Below, one piece after another: positions 8,945-18,084 of a stretch of DNA of 64,000 nucleotides. The stretch is from assembly GCF_030812775.1 (NCBI RefSeq), contig NZ_JAUSTI010000002.1:186001-250000 (forward strand). Direction: 5' to 3'. Under the pieces are notes generated by a model. The model was not told the DNA's origin, did no database searches, and saw only the letters and a list, made by a program, of their open reading frames with translations. The translations under genes and the position numbers were made by a program. How positions within the stretch are numbered: the first letter of the stretch is position 1; each line of letters starts with the position of its first letter. Source of the stretch: Paenibacillus tundrae (GTDB lineage Bacteria; Bacillota; Bacilli; Paenibacillales; Paenibacillaceae).

Positions 8945-10081
8945 ATGAAACAATCCGGATCGAAGATCAGCACATCCGAAGTAGTCATTGTCGTTATTAA
9001 TTCGATCCTTGGAGCCGGAATTCTAACACTACCTCGAACGATTAGTAAAGCAGTGGAAACACCAGATGTGTGGATCTCCGTCATCGTGTCAGGTGTATTG
9101 GTGGCGCTAATTAGTATTCTACTCGTTACCTTGTGTCGCAGATTTCCTGGCAAAACGGTATTTGAATTTGTTCCTGAAATTACAGGCAAATGGATTTCAT
9201 ATGTTGTGGGACTTTTGATCATTATTTATTTTATCATTCTGTGCTCATTCGAAGTCAGAGTCATGGCCGAGATTACGAGCATGTACATCCTCGAGCGTAC
9301 ACCGAGTTGGGTTACCATCATGGTCAGCTTATGGGTTGGCATTTATATGATCAGTGGAGGTCTTAAAGTGATCATCCGCGTTTTTGAGATTGTATTACCT
9401 GTCACCCTCTTATTGTTAGCCGTAGTGTTCCTTTTAAGCAGCAGAATGTTTGAATTGAGTAATCTTAGACCTCTTTTGGGTGAGGGTCTTCTCCCTGTAT
9501 TAAAAGGCATTAAACCTTCATTTCTCTCCTACTCCGGATATGAAGTGTTATTGATCATTACAGCCCTCATGTCGGATGTCAAAACAAGTAATAAAGCCGC
9601 GATCTATAGCATTCTCATCTGCACTATCATATACCTGGTTACCATCGTCATGGTCGTAGGGAATTTATCATTGCCCGGTATTGAATCACGAACCTGGCCT
9701 ACTTTAGATATGGTGCGAAGCTTCGAAATTGAAGGGATATTCTTTGAACGCTACGAATCGCTTTTTATCGTTTTTTGGCTCATGCAAATTTTTGCGACAT
9801 ATGCGTTTAAGCACTATTTTGCAGCCGTGGGTATTCGAGATTTGTTCAGTCTCCGAAAAATCACAGGTATACAATATGCATTGCTGCCTGTACTCTATAT
9901 CATTGCTTATTTGCCAAAAAACCTAGAAGAAACATTAGCCTTGGGGGATTTTCTAGGAAATATATCCGTCTTTTTGTTCGGATTATTGCCACTTCTGTTG
10001 CTGATCATCAGCATGATCCGTAAAAAGGGTGGTAAACACGCTTCTAACGAAGGCTCAGAATTACAATCCCAAAGTCAATAA
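8945..10081 (+). CDS. GerB/GerAB-family endospore germination permease (orphan)
   Basis: A membrane protein of 378 residues with about ten hydrophobic spans, starting with the family hallmark near the N-terminus (INSILGAGILTLPR). I prefer the ATG at 8945, with GGAG 8 nt upstream, over the GTG at 8936, which overlaps that site. GerB subunits are APC-superfamily transporters of the spore inner membrane that bind nutrient germinants. They normally lie in gerA-gerB-gerC operons, but neither a GerA-like nor a GerC-like gene is adjacent. It is either an orphan subunit or serves in transport. The next gene is an oxidoreductase on the same strand 90 bp on. Confidence 0.85.
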   Translation: MKQSGSKISTSEVVIVVINSILGAGILTLPRTISKAVETPDVWISVIVSGVLVALISILLVTLCRRFPGKTVFEFVPEITGKWISYVVGLLIIIYFIILCSFEVRVMAEITSMYILERTPSWVTIMVSLWVGIYMISGGLKVIIRVFEIVLPVTLLLLAVVFLLSSRMFELSNLRPLLGEGLLPVLKGIKPSFLSYSGYEVLLIITALMSDVKTSNKAAIYSILICTIIYLVTIVMVVGNLSLPGIESRTWPTLDMVRSFEIEGIFFERYESLFIVFWLMQIFATYAFKHYFAAVGIRDLFSLRKITGIQYALLPVLYIIAYLPKNLEETLALGDFLGNISVFLFGLLPLLLLIISMIRKKGGKHASNEGSELQSQSQ

Positions 10082-10171
10082 ACGCCTAGCCTTCATGGTC
10101 TTTGCATCGTTGCATCGAGTTAGATCATAATGCTCATACTACACACGGAATATATATAAGGGAGACTTGGT

Positions 10172-11389
10172 ATGGATCTGCAAAGTGGAAAATTGTACTG
10201 GCCGACAACGGTTGTTAACCCACCCTCTTATCCTAAGCTGGAAGAAGATATATCCTGTGATGTACTCATTATTGGCGCTGGGAGTTCAGGTGCTCAGTGT
10301 GCCAACATCCTTAGTGAGCAAGGCTTGAAAGTAGTCATTGTAGACAAAAGAAAAGCCGGAGAAGGTAGCACCAGCACCAATACAGCTCTGATTCAATATG
10401 CCGGTGAGAAGAGCTTTGTATCGCTTAGCAATTCCTTTGGCGAAGCAGTGGCTGCTCGTCACCTTAAGCTATGTGAACAAGCGATTAATGATATTGAGCG
10501 AGTCAGTAGCGAGCTACCTATTCATCCGGATTTTATAAGACGTGACAGCTTGTATTATGCAAGTTACAAGGAAGATGTCTCTGCTCTAACCGAAGAGTAT
10601 GCTCTACTTCAAAAATATGGATTCAAGGTAGATCTGTGGGATGAACAACACATCAATCAAGCGTATCCTTTTCAAAAAGCAGGCGCTCTGTATTATTATG
10701 ATGATGCTGAGATGAATCCGCTAAAATTCGTATATGGACTTCTTGAGAAAGTAAGATCTCATGGAGGCTTAATGTATGAGAACACCGAGATAACGGGAAA
10801 ACGATTCGAACAGGACTACGCTGTTTTCTACACCAAGGAGCGTCGTGAAATTCGGGCAAAACATGTCATTATCGCTGCCGGTTATGAAGATCGTGAGTTT
10901 AAAGTTGAGAAAAATGCGACGTTAGCGAGCTCTTACGCTGTCATTACGAAACCTATTGACGATTGGTCGAGCTGGTACAAACGAACATTAATATGGGAAA
11001 CCGCCCGTCCCTATGTCTACATGCGCACCACTCCAGACAATCGAATCATTATCGGAGGTATGGACAAGGATACGGATTACGCCACTACACGAGATTCTAA
11101 GCTCTTAGCGAGTAAAGACAAACTCATTCAGGAGTTTAACAAATTGTTCCCTGACATACCGGCAGAACCCGAGTTTTATTTGGGAGCTTTCTACGGGGGA
11201 ACGCATGATGGGTTACCTGTAATCGGCCAATATGATACCTATCCTCATTGTTATGTCATTATGGCTTACGGAGACAACGGGACGGTGTATAATGGTGTAT
11301 TAGCCAAAATCATTGCGGATAAAATCGTTACAGGATCAAGCCCTGATTGGGATCTCTATCTGCAAAGTAGGCCACTTATCACTCACTAA
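10172..11389 (+). CDS. FAD-dependent oxidoreductase (DAO/glycine oxidase type)
   Basis: 405 residues. The N-terminal Rossmann motif GAGSSGAQCA (35-44), ending in a VDKR acidic turn, binds the ADP part of FAD. GEGSTSTNTALIQY follows as the second FAD contact, and a C-terminal GGTHDGLPVIGQY block closes the fold, as in amine and D-amino-acid oxidases. It should oxidise a small amine or amino acid in the cytosol; the substrate is not evident. The ATG follows AAGGGAG. It shares its strand with the upstream germination permease, and the 90-nt gap could hold a promoter. A bidirectional terminator follows. Confidence 0.8.
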   Translation: MDLQSGKLYWPTTVVNPPSYPKLEEDISCDVLIIGAGSSGAQCANILSEQGLKVVIVDKRKAGEGSTSTNTALIQYAGEKSFVSLSNSFGEAVAARHLKLCEQAINDIERVSSELPIHPDFIRRDSLYYASYKEDVSALTEEYALLQKYGFKVDLWDEQHINQAYPFQKAGALYYYDDAEMNPLKFVYGLLEKVRSHGGLMYENTEITGKRFEQDYAVFYTKERREIRAKHVIIAAGYEDREFKVEKNATLASSYAVITKPIDDWSSWYKRTLIWETARPYVYMRTTPDNRIIIGGMDKDTDYATTRDSKLLASKDKLIQEFNKLFPDIPAEPEFYLGAFYGGTHDGLPVIGQYDTYPHCYVIMAYGDNGTVYNGVLAKIIADKIVTGSSPDWDLYLQSRPLITH

Positions 11390-11408
11390 CCAGACTTAGT
11401 AATACAAA

Positions 11409-11449
11409 AGGCTCGATCAGGTAACCGTAATGGTTAACGATTCGAGCCT
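11409..11449. terminator. Shared terminator of convergent genes
   Basis: AGGCTCGA (11409-11416) pairs with TCGAGCCT (11442-11449), with an inner GGTAACC/GGTTAAC dyad. It serves the FAD enzyme (plus) and the alpha/beta hydrolase (minus). Confidence 0.75.
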
Positions 11450-11456
11450 CTTTGCT

Positions 11457-12221
11457 TTACTTTTTCAACAAGTTAAACCAGTTATCCAGTGCTTGAACGA
11501 CTTCCTTTAGCTGCTCATCCTCGGTAATTTCAGGTGTACGGTCTCCCTTTTGCATGCCGTACGATCCAAACTGTCCGTGGTTGCCTCCATCTATACTGAC
11601 AAATGTCGTATCCTTCGGAAGATTAGTTTTTGTTTTCTCCCATTCTTCCCAGTTCAAAACGCCATCATTGGATCCTGTAATTTGTAGTGCAGATAAGTTG
11701 GTTTCCTTCAAGCTCCCACCGTCATCAGCGTAAGATGCCAAGTAGAAAATTCCCTCAAGTTGATCAGCATGCTCCGCGGCATACCGTGAAGCAAATGCAC
11801 CACCAAGTGAATGACCCCCGATTACATAAGCTTCATCTGGATGTTCAGCGATAAATGAATCTGCTTTGTTCAGTCCAAAAATGGCTAGATTCAAAGGCAT
11901 CTTGGCAATGTATACTCGGTGGCCATGTTCAGCCATTGTTCTTGCTAATAGAGAGTAACTGGATGGTTCCACCAGACCTCCGGGATAAAAAACGATATTG
12001 GGCTCCACGGCCTCGGTTTCCTGGGGTTCAAAGCGGTAGCCTTGCTTCACCTCGGTAACCAGTACCTGTCCATCACTTTGTATAGCTGCTTCAGCTTGTT
12101 CGGATGGGCTGTATGTAACCGATGATAGGTAAACAAACAATCCCACTACAAGAACAACGACGACCACGCTTATCCATATCAGTATTTTTTTCCATCTGCT
12201 CATGCGTTGCGCCGTTTTCAA
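11457..12221 (-). CDS. Membrane-anchored or secreted alpha/beta hydrolase
   Basis: 254 residues with a basic start, a single transmembrane segment (about residues 12-34) and an extracellular alpha/beta hydrolase. Nucleophile S138 lies in GGHSLGGA; D186 (TGSNDG) and H215 (GGNHGQ) complete the triad. The start is a TTG with AAAGGTGG 7 nt upstream; the next Met is at residue 7. The family hydrolyses ester, amide or carbon-carbon bonds and no substrate is visible. A TetR regulator is divergent, with a dyad in the gap, so repression by that regulator is likely (inference). Confidence 0.8.
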   Translation of the reverse strand: MKTAQRMSRWKKILIWISVVVVVLVVGLFVYLSSVTYSPSEQAEAAIQSDGQVLVTEVKQGYRFEPQETEAVEPNIVFYPGGLVEPSSYSLLARTMAEHGHRVYIAKMPLNLAIFGLNKADSFIAEHPDEAYVIGGHSLGGAFASRYAAEHADQLEGIFYLASYADDGGSLKETNLSALQITGSNDGVLNWEEWEKTKTNLPKDTTFVSIDGGNHGQFGSYGMQKGDRTPEITEDEQLKEVVQALDNWFNLLKK

Positions 12222-12263
12222 TATAATACCACCTTTACTTGTTACGAATTGGATTACATTTAA

Positions 12264-12287
12264 ATTATATTTACCGGTAAGTAAAAT
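12264..12287. promoter_or_regulatory. TetR-type operator dyad
   Basis: A perfect TTACCGGTAA core (12271-12280) extends to a 24-bp imperfect palindrome with 10 of 12 positions paired. It sits between the divergent hydrolase and TetR genes, next to the hydrolase start. Operator function is inferred from position and symmetry. Confidence 0.6.
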
Positions 12288-12351
12288 TACAAGAGGATTT
12301 TGCTAATGATCGAAATTTGTCATAAAATATTCATGTGAAGGAGCGAATACA

Positions 12352-12969
12352 ATGCTAGAGAAACCAGCAAAACGGTTACGGGGAAGACCCAAACAGGCTG
12401 TCAATGATATATCCATACAGCAGGCAATTATTTATACAGCGTCCACACTTTTTAAAGAATACGGCTACGAAGCGGTCTCGCTCCAACAGATCGGGAAACA
12501 ATGCGGGGTATCCAAACCAACTATTTATTATCATTTCGCGAGTAAACCCGAACTATTCAAGGTGGCAATGACAACGATGCTTAACAACGTTCGGAAGGTC
12601 ACTTCACATTTATTGAACGAAGTTGACCATCTGGAGCACGGTTTGGTGCGATTGGCTGAGGCCCGATTAGCGAATCCCCATGCAGACATTGAAACGATGA
12701 TGAGAGAAGCTGAGTCTTTTCTTGATGAAAAGCAATTTCGCGAAATCCGTGAAGCTGAGCAGCAGATCCATGAATTGCTGGCTGAACATTTCAGGCTCGC
12801 TATGGATCAGCAGATCCTTCGTGAAGAAGATCCCATGTTCTTAGCAGAGACCTTCTCGACGCTAATGTTAATGGGAAATCGTGAAAACAATCCACAAAAG
12901 TATGAATCACACCTTGTCCTCGCCCAAAAGGTGGTATCCCTCTTCCTGCAGGGCGCAAAGGCAACTTAA
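12352..12969 (+). CDS. TetR/AcrR-family repressor
   Basis: 205 residues. The N-terminal helix-turn-helix is typical (SLQQIGKQCGVSKPTIYYHF, 43-62, then a charged ASKPELF turn), preceded by a basic RLRGRPK tail that could touch the minor groove. The C-terminal half is a helical ligand-binding domain of unknown effector. The ATG follows GAAGGAG. It is divergent from the alpha/beta hydrolase with a 24-bp dyad between, so it probably represses that gene and itself. A weak hairpin at 13086-13110 may end the transcript. Confidence 0.88.
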   Translation: MLEKPAKRLRGRPKQAVNDISIQQAIIYTASTLFKEYGYEAVSLQQIGKQCGVSKPTIYYHFASKPELFKVAMTTMLNNVRKVTSHLLNEVDHLEHGLVRLAEARLANPHADIETMMREAESFLDEKQFREIREAEQQIHELLAEHFRLAMDQQILREEDPMFLAETFSTLMLMGNRENNPQKYESHLVLAQKVVSLFLQGAKAT

Positions 12970-13085
12970 AGAAATAAATAAATAAATGAATGTTATACGA
13001 TGTCGTACAATTGGCAGCTCGATAGGATAGGATTTAACTCAAGCAAGATCTTAAGCACAATAGCTAGCTTGTTAATCGACGGGAA

Positions 13086-13110
13086 TTTCGTTCTTGGAAC
13101 GGAGTTTTTT
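13086..13110 (+). terminator. Weak terminator after the TetR gene
   Basis: TTCGTTC-TTG-GAACGGA (one mismatch) is followed by GTTTTTT. The 12970-13257 interval otherwise shows no credible gene; a 70-codon plus-strand frame there has no ribosome site. Confidence 0.45.
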
Positions 13111-13172
13111 CGTCGTTCCGCTTTCATAAAAGCTGTAGTGTGTGGTTCTTATGTAAATTCTAAATGTGCAGC

Positions 13173-13197
13173 AAAAAAGCCGCTCCGTGAGCGACTT
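13173..13197 (-). terminator. Terminator of the zinc-ribbon gene (repeat family member 1)
   Basis: On the minus strand AAGTCGCT-CACGG-AGCGGCTTTTTT. The same stem, including one U-G wobble, recurs at 59193-59217 and 61930-61954. Confidence 0.8.
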
Positions 13198-13257
13198 CGA
13201 ATGAATCTATGATTTCAATCTGGATATGACTACCTGTGGTTAAGCGAGTGTATAATC

Positions 13258-13446
13258 TTATTTTTTCAACTTTTCCGGGTTCTTCACTTTAATGGATACA
13301 ACCTCACCGCAATCAAGACAGATGGTGTACACTCGTTCAGAACCAAGCGACATCTTTTGATTCACTGGGCGCAGATTGATGAAATCCATCGCTTCAACGA
13401 ACGAAGTTCCCCCACAATCTGTACATGTTCTCTCCGATGCTTGCAT
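13258..13446 (-). CDS. Small zinc-ribbon protein
   Basis: 62 residues from the ATG at 13446, which has AAAGGGG 9 nt upstream; the longer TTG-started reading has no such site. Two CxxC pairs (CTDCGG near the N-terminus and CLDCGE about 35 residues later) make a four-Cys zinc ribbon, with a basic tail (KVKNPEKLKK). Such proteins are usually small structural or nucleic-acid-binding factors. No family name is certain. It is a single gene followed by its own terminator. Confidence 0.7.
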   Translation of the reverse strand: MQASERTCTDCGGTSFVEAMDFINLRPVNQKMSLGSERVYTICLDCGEVVSIKVKNPEKLKK

Positions 13447-13663
13447 TGAATTATTCCCCTTTCTGACGCACTCATCCTTCAAAATAAAAACCTGCTCAAT
13501 AGTTGTGGTAAATATTCGAGCCGTAAACGTTCAACATGATTGCTCAAACGCAAGCTCTGCTTGGCACAAATTGTAAAGCAAGCTTTACAATGACTATAAA
13601 TTAATGACGAATATATTGTCAAGTTATCCTTCATTTACATCTTACTGGAACAACTAGCTTCGA

Positions 13664-14623
13664 TCAGATGGTTCGGTAGCGATTTAGAATTCGGTTGGCC
13701 TCTTCTTGTATTCGTTCACATACAGATTGGGGTTCGATCACCTCGACGTCTCCTCCCCAGCCTAAGATATAGGGTACCAACTCTTCTGGATCGTGGACAC
13801 GATAAGTTACCAGAAGACTATCGTCCTTTTTCTCAATAGCCTCGATATAAAAGTGACCCGTCTCCGCGATTTTGTCAGCTATTTCAACATTCGCTCTAAC
13901 CGTTATTCGTTGATTTCTCTTATTCTGTGGACGATAGCTACTAAGATGAAATTCCGGCGGCATAACATAATGTGATTCCAACACAACCAGTTCTGTCATT
14001 CGTGACAAACGAAAGTGTCGAATATCCTTACGGGTCTCACAACGTCCGATCAACGTCCAATTTCCTTGAACAAGTGATAAACCGTAAGGATCAACCTCTC
14101 GCATGCTCTTACGAGTTCCATCAGAATCAGCTATTTTTTTCAGATAGGTCATACGTATTTTTCGTCTTTCCAAAATAGCTTGACGTACCTGACTTAAGTA
14201 GCTCTTGACCTTATTGTCGATCTGCGGTTCACCCGCATGAATCACTCTCATCGTTTCGCGTATACGCGTCGACTCCTCACGTACCCCTTCAGGCAAAACG
14301 GCTTCAATCTTTCGTTGTACTTGTTCAACTACATCACTGTATTTGTTATCAAGCCTCTGTGAGATAAAATCCGTACCCAACAGTAGTGTTACAGCCTCTT
14401 CCGCAGTAAAGGTAACTGGTGGGAGAAAATACCCATCCATCAAGGCATAACCTTGTCCAGGGGCTCCAAAAATAGGCACTCCCACTTCACTCAAAGCCTG
14501 CATATCTCGATATATCGTTCTTACACTAGTCTCGAATTGAATAGCCAAATCCTCCGCTCTCAACATCTTATTACTGCGCTGAAGTTCGAGCGTTATTGCA
14601 AGCTGCCTTTCCGTTTTGTTCAC
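13664..14623 (-). CDS. YafY-type HTH/WYL-domain transcriptional regulator
   Basis: About 319 residues from a GTG with GGGGGA 6 nt upstream; an ATG seven codons earlier (14644) is the alternative. The N-terminal HTH_11 domain is clear (LAIQFETSVRTIYRDMQALSEVGVPI), followed by a linker and a WYL domain in the centre (RKIRMTYLKK, VDPYGLSLVQGNWTLIGRC), which in this family senses ligands or nucleic-acid signals. A C-terminal WCX-like segment carries the GWGGDVEV block. It is transcribed alone and no partner enzyme is adjacent, so its target is unknown. Confidence 0.85.
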   Translation of the reverse strand: MNKTERQLAITLELQRSNKMLRAEDLAIQFETSVRTIYRDMQALSEVGVPIFGAPGQGYALMDGYFLPPVTFTAEEAVTLLLGTDFISQRLDNKYSDVVEQVQRKIEAVLPEGVREESTRIRETMRVIHAGEPQIDNKVKSYLSQVRQAILERRKIRMTYLKKIADSDGTRKSMREVDPYGLSLVQGNWTLIGRCETRKDIRHFRLSRMTELVVLESHYVMPPEFHLSSYRPQNKRNQRITVRANVEIADKIAETGHFYIEAIEKKDDSLLVTYRVHDPEELVPYILGWGGDVEVIEPQSVCERIQEEANRILNRYRTI

Positions 14624-14741
14624 TGTTCTTCCCCCATTAACCATCCGTTAGACTATCACTTATTCTAACATACGAGGATATCTGTTAGTATAACGCTCAC
14701 TGATAATTAATGATTGAAAACTTCCTTTTTGGCCATAAAAA

Positions 14742-14807
14742 ATCCCCTTTCGTAGCAAGATGAAGTCCGTCTTAACATTGACTTTTCTCTTGTCTACTAA
14801 AGGGGAT
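14742..14807 (-). terminator. Long-stem terminator of codBA
   Basis: Minus-strand arms ATCCCCTTTAGTAGACAAGA and TCTTGCTACGAAAGGGGAT are nearly complementary over 19-20 nt and are followed by TTTTTTAT. The loop is about 27 nt. Confidence 0.75.
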
Positions 14808-14872
14808 ATACCTAAAAGGTGATTAACTAAAATAGTGGTGACTCTATTTCAACCATAATCAGGCCATATTTA

Positions 14873-16141
14873 TTATTTGTTGAAGGTAACCTTTTCAGAA
14901 ACACCATCAAATAGAATGGACGTTTCCCGCGGCTTCGTCTCTGCGATTTTACGACCATTTCTGAAGGAATACAGCACACCGGCTTGTTTACGAATGGCTT
15001 CATATTCATTCTCTGCTTCAAGCACGATGAAATTGGCAGGTTTACCTTCCTCAATACCGTATACATCCTCAATATGCAGCGTTCTTGCACTATTGCTCGT
15101 AATAAGATCGATTGAATTCACGATCTGATCATATCCGAGCAACTGTGAAGCATGGATGCCCATATGCAGCACCTGAAGCATGTTGCCTGTACCCAGTGGG
15201 TACCATGGATCGAAGATATCATCATGACCGAAACATACATTCAAGCCCGCTTCCTGAAGCTCCTTCACCCGAGTCAGTCCTCTTCTCTTCGGATACGTGT
15301 CAAAGCGTCCTTGCAAGTGAATGTTAACGAGTGGGTTGGACACAAAGTTCAGATCAGCCATCTTCAATAGGCGGAACAATTTATACGTATAAGCATCATT
15401 ATATGACCCCATCGCGGTTGTGTGGCTAGCCGTAGTTCGGGAGCCTAGTCCTCGTTCGTAAGCTTCCTTCGCCACAACCTCTATGAATCGAGATTGCTCA
15501 TCATCGATCTCATCACAGTGAATATCGATCAGTCGGTCATATTTCTCAGCAAGATCAAACGCGACTTTCATGGAATCAACACCATATTCACGTGTGAATT
15601 CAAAATGCGGAATGCCGCCAACCACATCAACGCCCATTTTGAGTGACTCTTCCAGCAATTCCGCGCCGTTTGGATACGAGTGAATACCTTCCTGCGGGAA
15701 AGCAACAAGCTGGATGTCCATATATGGAGCCATTTCTTCTTTTACTTCAAGCATCGCCTTTACTGCAATTAAGCTTGGATCAGTCACATCGACATGTGTC
15801 CGCACATGCTGGATGCCTTGAGCCAGTTGCCATTTCAATGCTGTTTTGGAACGGGTTTTGACATCTTCATGAGTTAAGAAGGCCTTGCGCTCAGACCAAC
15901 GTTGAATCCCTTCGAATAGCGTACCACTTAGATTCCACTCTGGCTCCCCTGCCGTAAGTGTTGTATCCAGATGGATATGCGGTTCAATAAATGGTGGCAG
16001 TACAAGTGAGCCGTTGACATTAATGACTTCGTCATTAGCAATCGTCTCCAGCGTTTCTGTGATCTGCACAAACCTTCCGTCTTTTACCACAATATTCCAA
16101 AGGCCTTCTTTACCCCGCAATTTTGCGTTCTGTATAATCAT
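14873..16141 (-). CDS. codA: Cytosine deaminase
   Basis: 422 residues, the full length of the CodA amidohydrolase. Metal and catalytic residues are visible: HIHLD with H55 and H57, [10 protein letters not shown] (His plus the proton-shuttle Glu), the SHTTAMGSY histidine, and [13 protein letters not shown] with the metal Asp. It converts cytosine to uracil and ammonia in the cytosol for pyrimidine salvage. The ATG lies inside the end of codB (32-nt overlap), so the two are translationally coupled. A long-stem terminator follows. Expression should follow the leader upstream of codB. Confidence 0.95.
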   Translation of the reverse strand: MIIQNAKLRGKEGLWNIVVKDGRFVQITETLETIANDEVINVNGSLVLPPFIEPHIHLDTTLTAGEPEWNLSGTLFEGIQRWSERKAFLTHEDVKTRSKTALKWQLAQGIQHVRTHVDVTDPSLIAVKAMLEVKEEMAPYMDIQLVAFPQEGIHSYPNGAELLEESLKMGVDVVGGIPHFEFTREYGVDSMKVAFDLAEKYDRLIDIHCDEIDDEQSRFIEVVAKEAYERGLGSRTTASHTTAMGSYNDAYTYKLFRLLKMADLNFVSNPLVNIHLQGRFDTYPKRRGLTRVKELQEAGLNVCFGHDDIFDPWYPLGTGNMLQVLHMGIHASQLLGYDQIVNSIDLITSNSARTLHIEDVYGIEEGKPANFIVLEAENEYEAIRKQAGVLYSFRNGRKIAETKPRETSILFDGVSEKVTFNK

Positions 16142-17387
16142 TTAAATTCCCCTTTTCTTTGTTTTCTTTCGCTGGAACAGTCATCATGAGCAGGACATAG
16201 GCTACTGCTGTTCCGAGCAATGCGTTCAGTGGTGTTACCCCTGGTGCAAGCTGTGCAAATGCAACGCCGATGGCCCAAGCAATCATTGCTATCCAGTTTA
16301 CATTTTTGAAGTTCATTTCAGCAAAAGGTGTATACGATCTACGTTTCACAATAAAGTAGTCTGCAATAATAATGGCTCCGATCGATGGAACAGCTGCACC
16401 CAGCACATTCAGGAAACCAACGAAGTTATTATACATCCACATGGCAAACACTGTACCTACGATACCATTAACAATAACGAAGAATTTCTTCGATATTTTG
16501 GTGATGTTGGCAAACCCGAGCCCAGAAGCATATAGCGCATTATCATTAGTCGTCCAGATATTCAGACCCAGAACGATAATTGCTGGGATGATCAGTCCTT
16601 GCAGGAACATAACTTCTGAGATATCTGCTAGATTGTAAGCCATCGCTCCTACAGCTCCAAATAGAAACATGAGTGAGTTCCCCAAGAAGAATGCAATAAC
16701 TGTCGCCGTAACCGCTTGTTTGGAAGTACGGGAGAATCGAGCAAAATCGGGCGTTAATGTTCCACCGCTAATAAATGAGCCAATGCAGATCGTCAATGCT
16801 GCCGCCGCAGTAAGCGTCTGTGTTGGTGTGTAGTCAAGTAATCCCTGCAAACCGCCTAACGTGTTAGCTCCTTCAAACATGGAGTAGCTACCCAGAATAG
16901 CAATTGCTGGAACTGCAATATAACCAAGAATGATCAATGACTTCATACCATAAATAGCAGATGCAGTCATCGCAAGACCAAACACAATGATCAACAGATA
17001 TACGTTCCAGTCCATCGCTTTAGCGACCGGGATGGCAAACATCGCTACACCGACACCGAACCATCCAACCTGTGTAAATCCAAGCAGAAATGATGGAAGA
17101 TACGACCCTTTCGCACCAAACGCATATTTTGCAAGTAAGTGCGTGGACAATCCTGTTTTGGCAGCAATATGTGCCAACGCTCCTGTGTAGATCCCGAGTA
17201 CTAGGTTACCCGCGAGTACAATGCCAATGAATTCCATGAATGACAGACTGACACCCAGGGTTCCCCCTGCCAACATACTTGCTGAGAAAAATGTGAACCC
17301 AAGCATAACGGATAACGTCTTCCAAAAATGATTTCGTTGCGTCCTTGGTACCTCTTGCCATGAAAATTCTTGATCTTGTTTGCTCAT
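16110..17387 (-). CDS. codB: Cytosine permease (NCS1 family)
   Basis: 425 residues with about twelve transmembrane segments and no signal peptide. Family landmarks are the N-terminal [30 protein letters not shown], and a central [15 protein letters not shown] loop that is characteristic of cytosine/purine permeases. It imports cytosine with a cation across the plasma membrane. The ATG follows GGAGGTATTCTG. It is first in an operon with codA. The 220-nt leader carries a PyrR-like site and terminator, so uridine-nucleotide control is expected. Confidence 0.93.
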   Translation of the reverse strand: MSKQDQEFSWQEVPRTQRNHFWKTLSVMLGFTFFSASMLAGGTLGVSLSFMEFIGIVLAGNLVLGIYTGALAHIAAKTGLSTHLLAKYAFGAKGSYLPSFLLGFTQVGWFGVGVAMFAIPVAKAMDWNVYLLIIVFGLAMTASAIYGMKSLIILGYIAVPAIAILGSYSMFEGANTLGGLQGLLDYTPTQTLTAAAALTICIGSFISGGTLTPDFARFSRTSKQAVTATVIAFFLGNSLMFLFGAVGAMAYNLADISEVMFLQGLIIPAIIVLGLNIWTTNDNALYASGLGFANITKISKKFFVIVNGIVGTVFAMWMYNNFVGFLNVLGAAVPSIGAIIIADYFIVKRRSYTPFAEMNFKNVNWIAMIAWAIGVAFAQLAPGVTPLNALLGTAVAYVLLMMTVPAKENKEKGNLNDYTERKIAG

Positions 17388-17433
17388 CAGAATACCTCCA
17401 AAATAAAGTGTTCTGATACCATAAAAAAAGCAG

Positions 17434-17581
17434 AAAAAAGAGGCTACTCGTCAAGTTATACACTGACAAGTAGCCTCTTCTTGCATTATAATCCGCGCGA
17501 AGACACAGAGCATCCCTGATGGATATGCCCCGATTCCTGCGTGATTATAAAATCCGCTGCCCTTGCCAGCCTCTCTGGACT
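17434..17581 (-). promoter_or_regulatory. PyrR-type transcription attenuator in front of codBA
   Basis: The minus-strand RNA begins AGUCCAGAGAGGCUGGCAAGG (17581-17561), which matches the PyrR-binding anti-antiterminator of pyr operons as I remember it (UCCAGAGAGGCU.GCAAG). It folds as AGUCC/GGAUU around GCUG-loop-CAGC. Just downstream AUUUUAUAAUC (17552-17542) can pair with GGAUUAUAAU (17494-17485) as an antiterminator that would disrupt that fold. A strong terminator (17479-17434, GAGGCTAC arms plus T run) ends the leader. UMP-bound PyrR would favour termination. Confidence 0.8.
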
Positions 17582-17613
17582 GAATTAAAGGTACCAGTAT
17601 TCAATTAAACTCT

Positions 17614-17642
17614 ATTATTTTGGAAAAAGCTGAAGATGTCAA
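17614..17642 (-). promoter_or_regulatory. Sigma-A promoter of codBA
   Basis: A consensus TTGACA (17642-17637), 17-nt spacer and AATAAT (17619-17614) on the minus strand. The start would lie about 25 nt before the PyrR element. Confidence 0.7.
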
Positions 17643-17696
17643 TGTCATTATTATCCATTCATTATTAATGATTAATTTTTTATCACTACTTTTGGG

Positions 17697-18080
17697 CTAT
17701 ATACCCTTTTCATAAGAGTTTTCCAAAATACCGTAAATCGTCATATTAATCTTGCCAAAGCGCACTTCACAGAGTTCAGCTGGAGCAAATTGTAGACTTT
17801 CAATACACTCTTCTAATCGACCCAGATTATATTCTAAAACTTCATCTTCCAATTCAAAAATAAGGCTAGATACATCATAGCTTAGTTGATCCTGTTCATT
17901 GTGACAGGAGAAGGTCAACTTCTGAATTTTCTTATTTCCAACCATCGCTGGTTCGTCTAGTTCAATGTTGCCCTGAGCGCCATTTAGTGCATTCTGAAAC
18001 GCTTCAATAAGATCATTAACACCATGTAGATCGAAGCGAATCGTCATGGCGTATTTCCCATCTCTAGTCAATTTGATCAT
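17697..18080 (-). CDS. Hypothetical protein (127 aa)
   Basis: A small acidic soluble protein with no signal peptide, cysteine motif or membrane segment. It alternates short strands and helices (MTIRFDLHGVNDLIEAFQNALNG, IQKLTFSCH, CEVRFGKINMTIYG). I recognise no family. It starts 4 nt after the stop of the phosphotransferase-like gene, so the two are surely co-transcribed and may be coupled. Its job is likely accessory to that gene or to the membrane protein upstream. Confidence 0.65.
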   Translation of the reverse strand: MIKLTRDGKYAMTIRFDLHGVNDLIEAFQNALNGAQGNIELDEPAMVGNKKIQKLTFSCHNEQDQLSYDVSSLIFELEDEVLEYNLGRLEECIESLQFAPAELCEVRFGKINMTIYGILENSYEKGI

Positions 18081-18084
18081 GACT

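Noticed and set aside
13000-13212. 70-codon plus-strand frame
   Set aside because: No ribosome binding site, and it overlaps the terminators at 13086 and 13173.
17480-17555. Purine riboswitch in the codB leader
   Set aside because: The junction sequences of the purine aptamer are absent; the PyrR element and antiterminator explain the helices.
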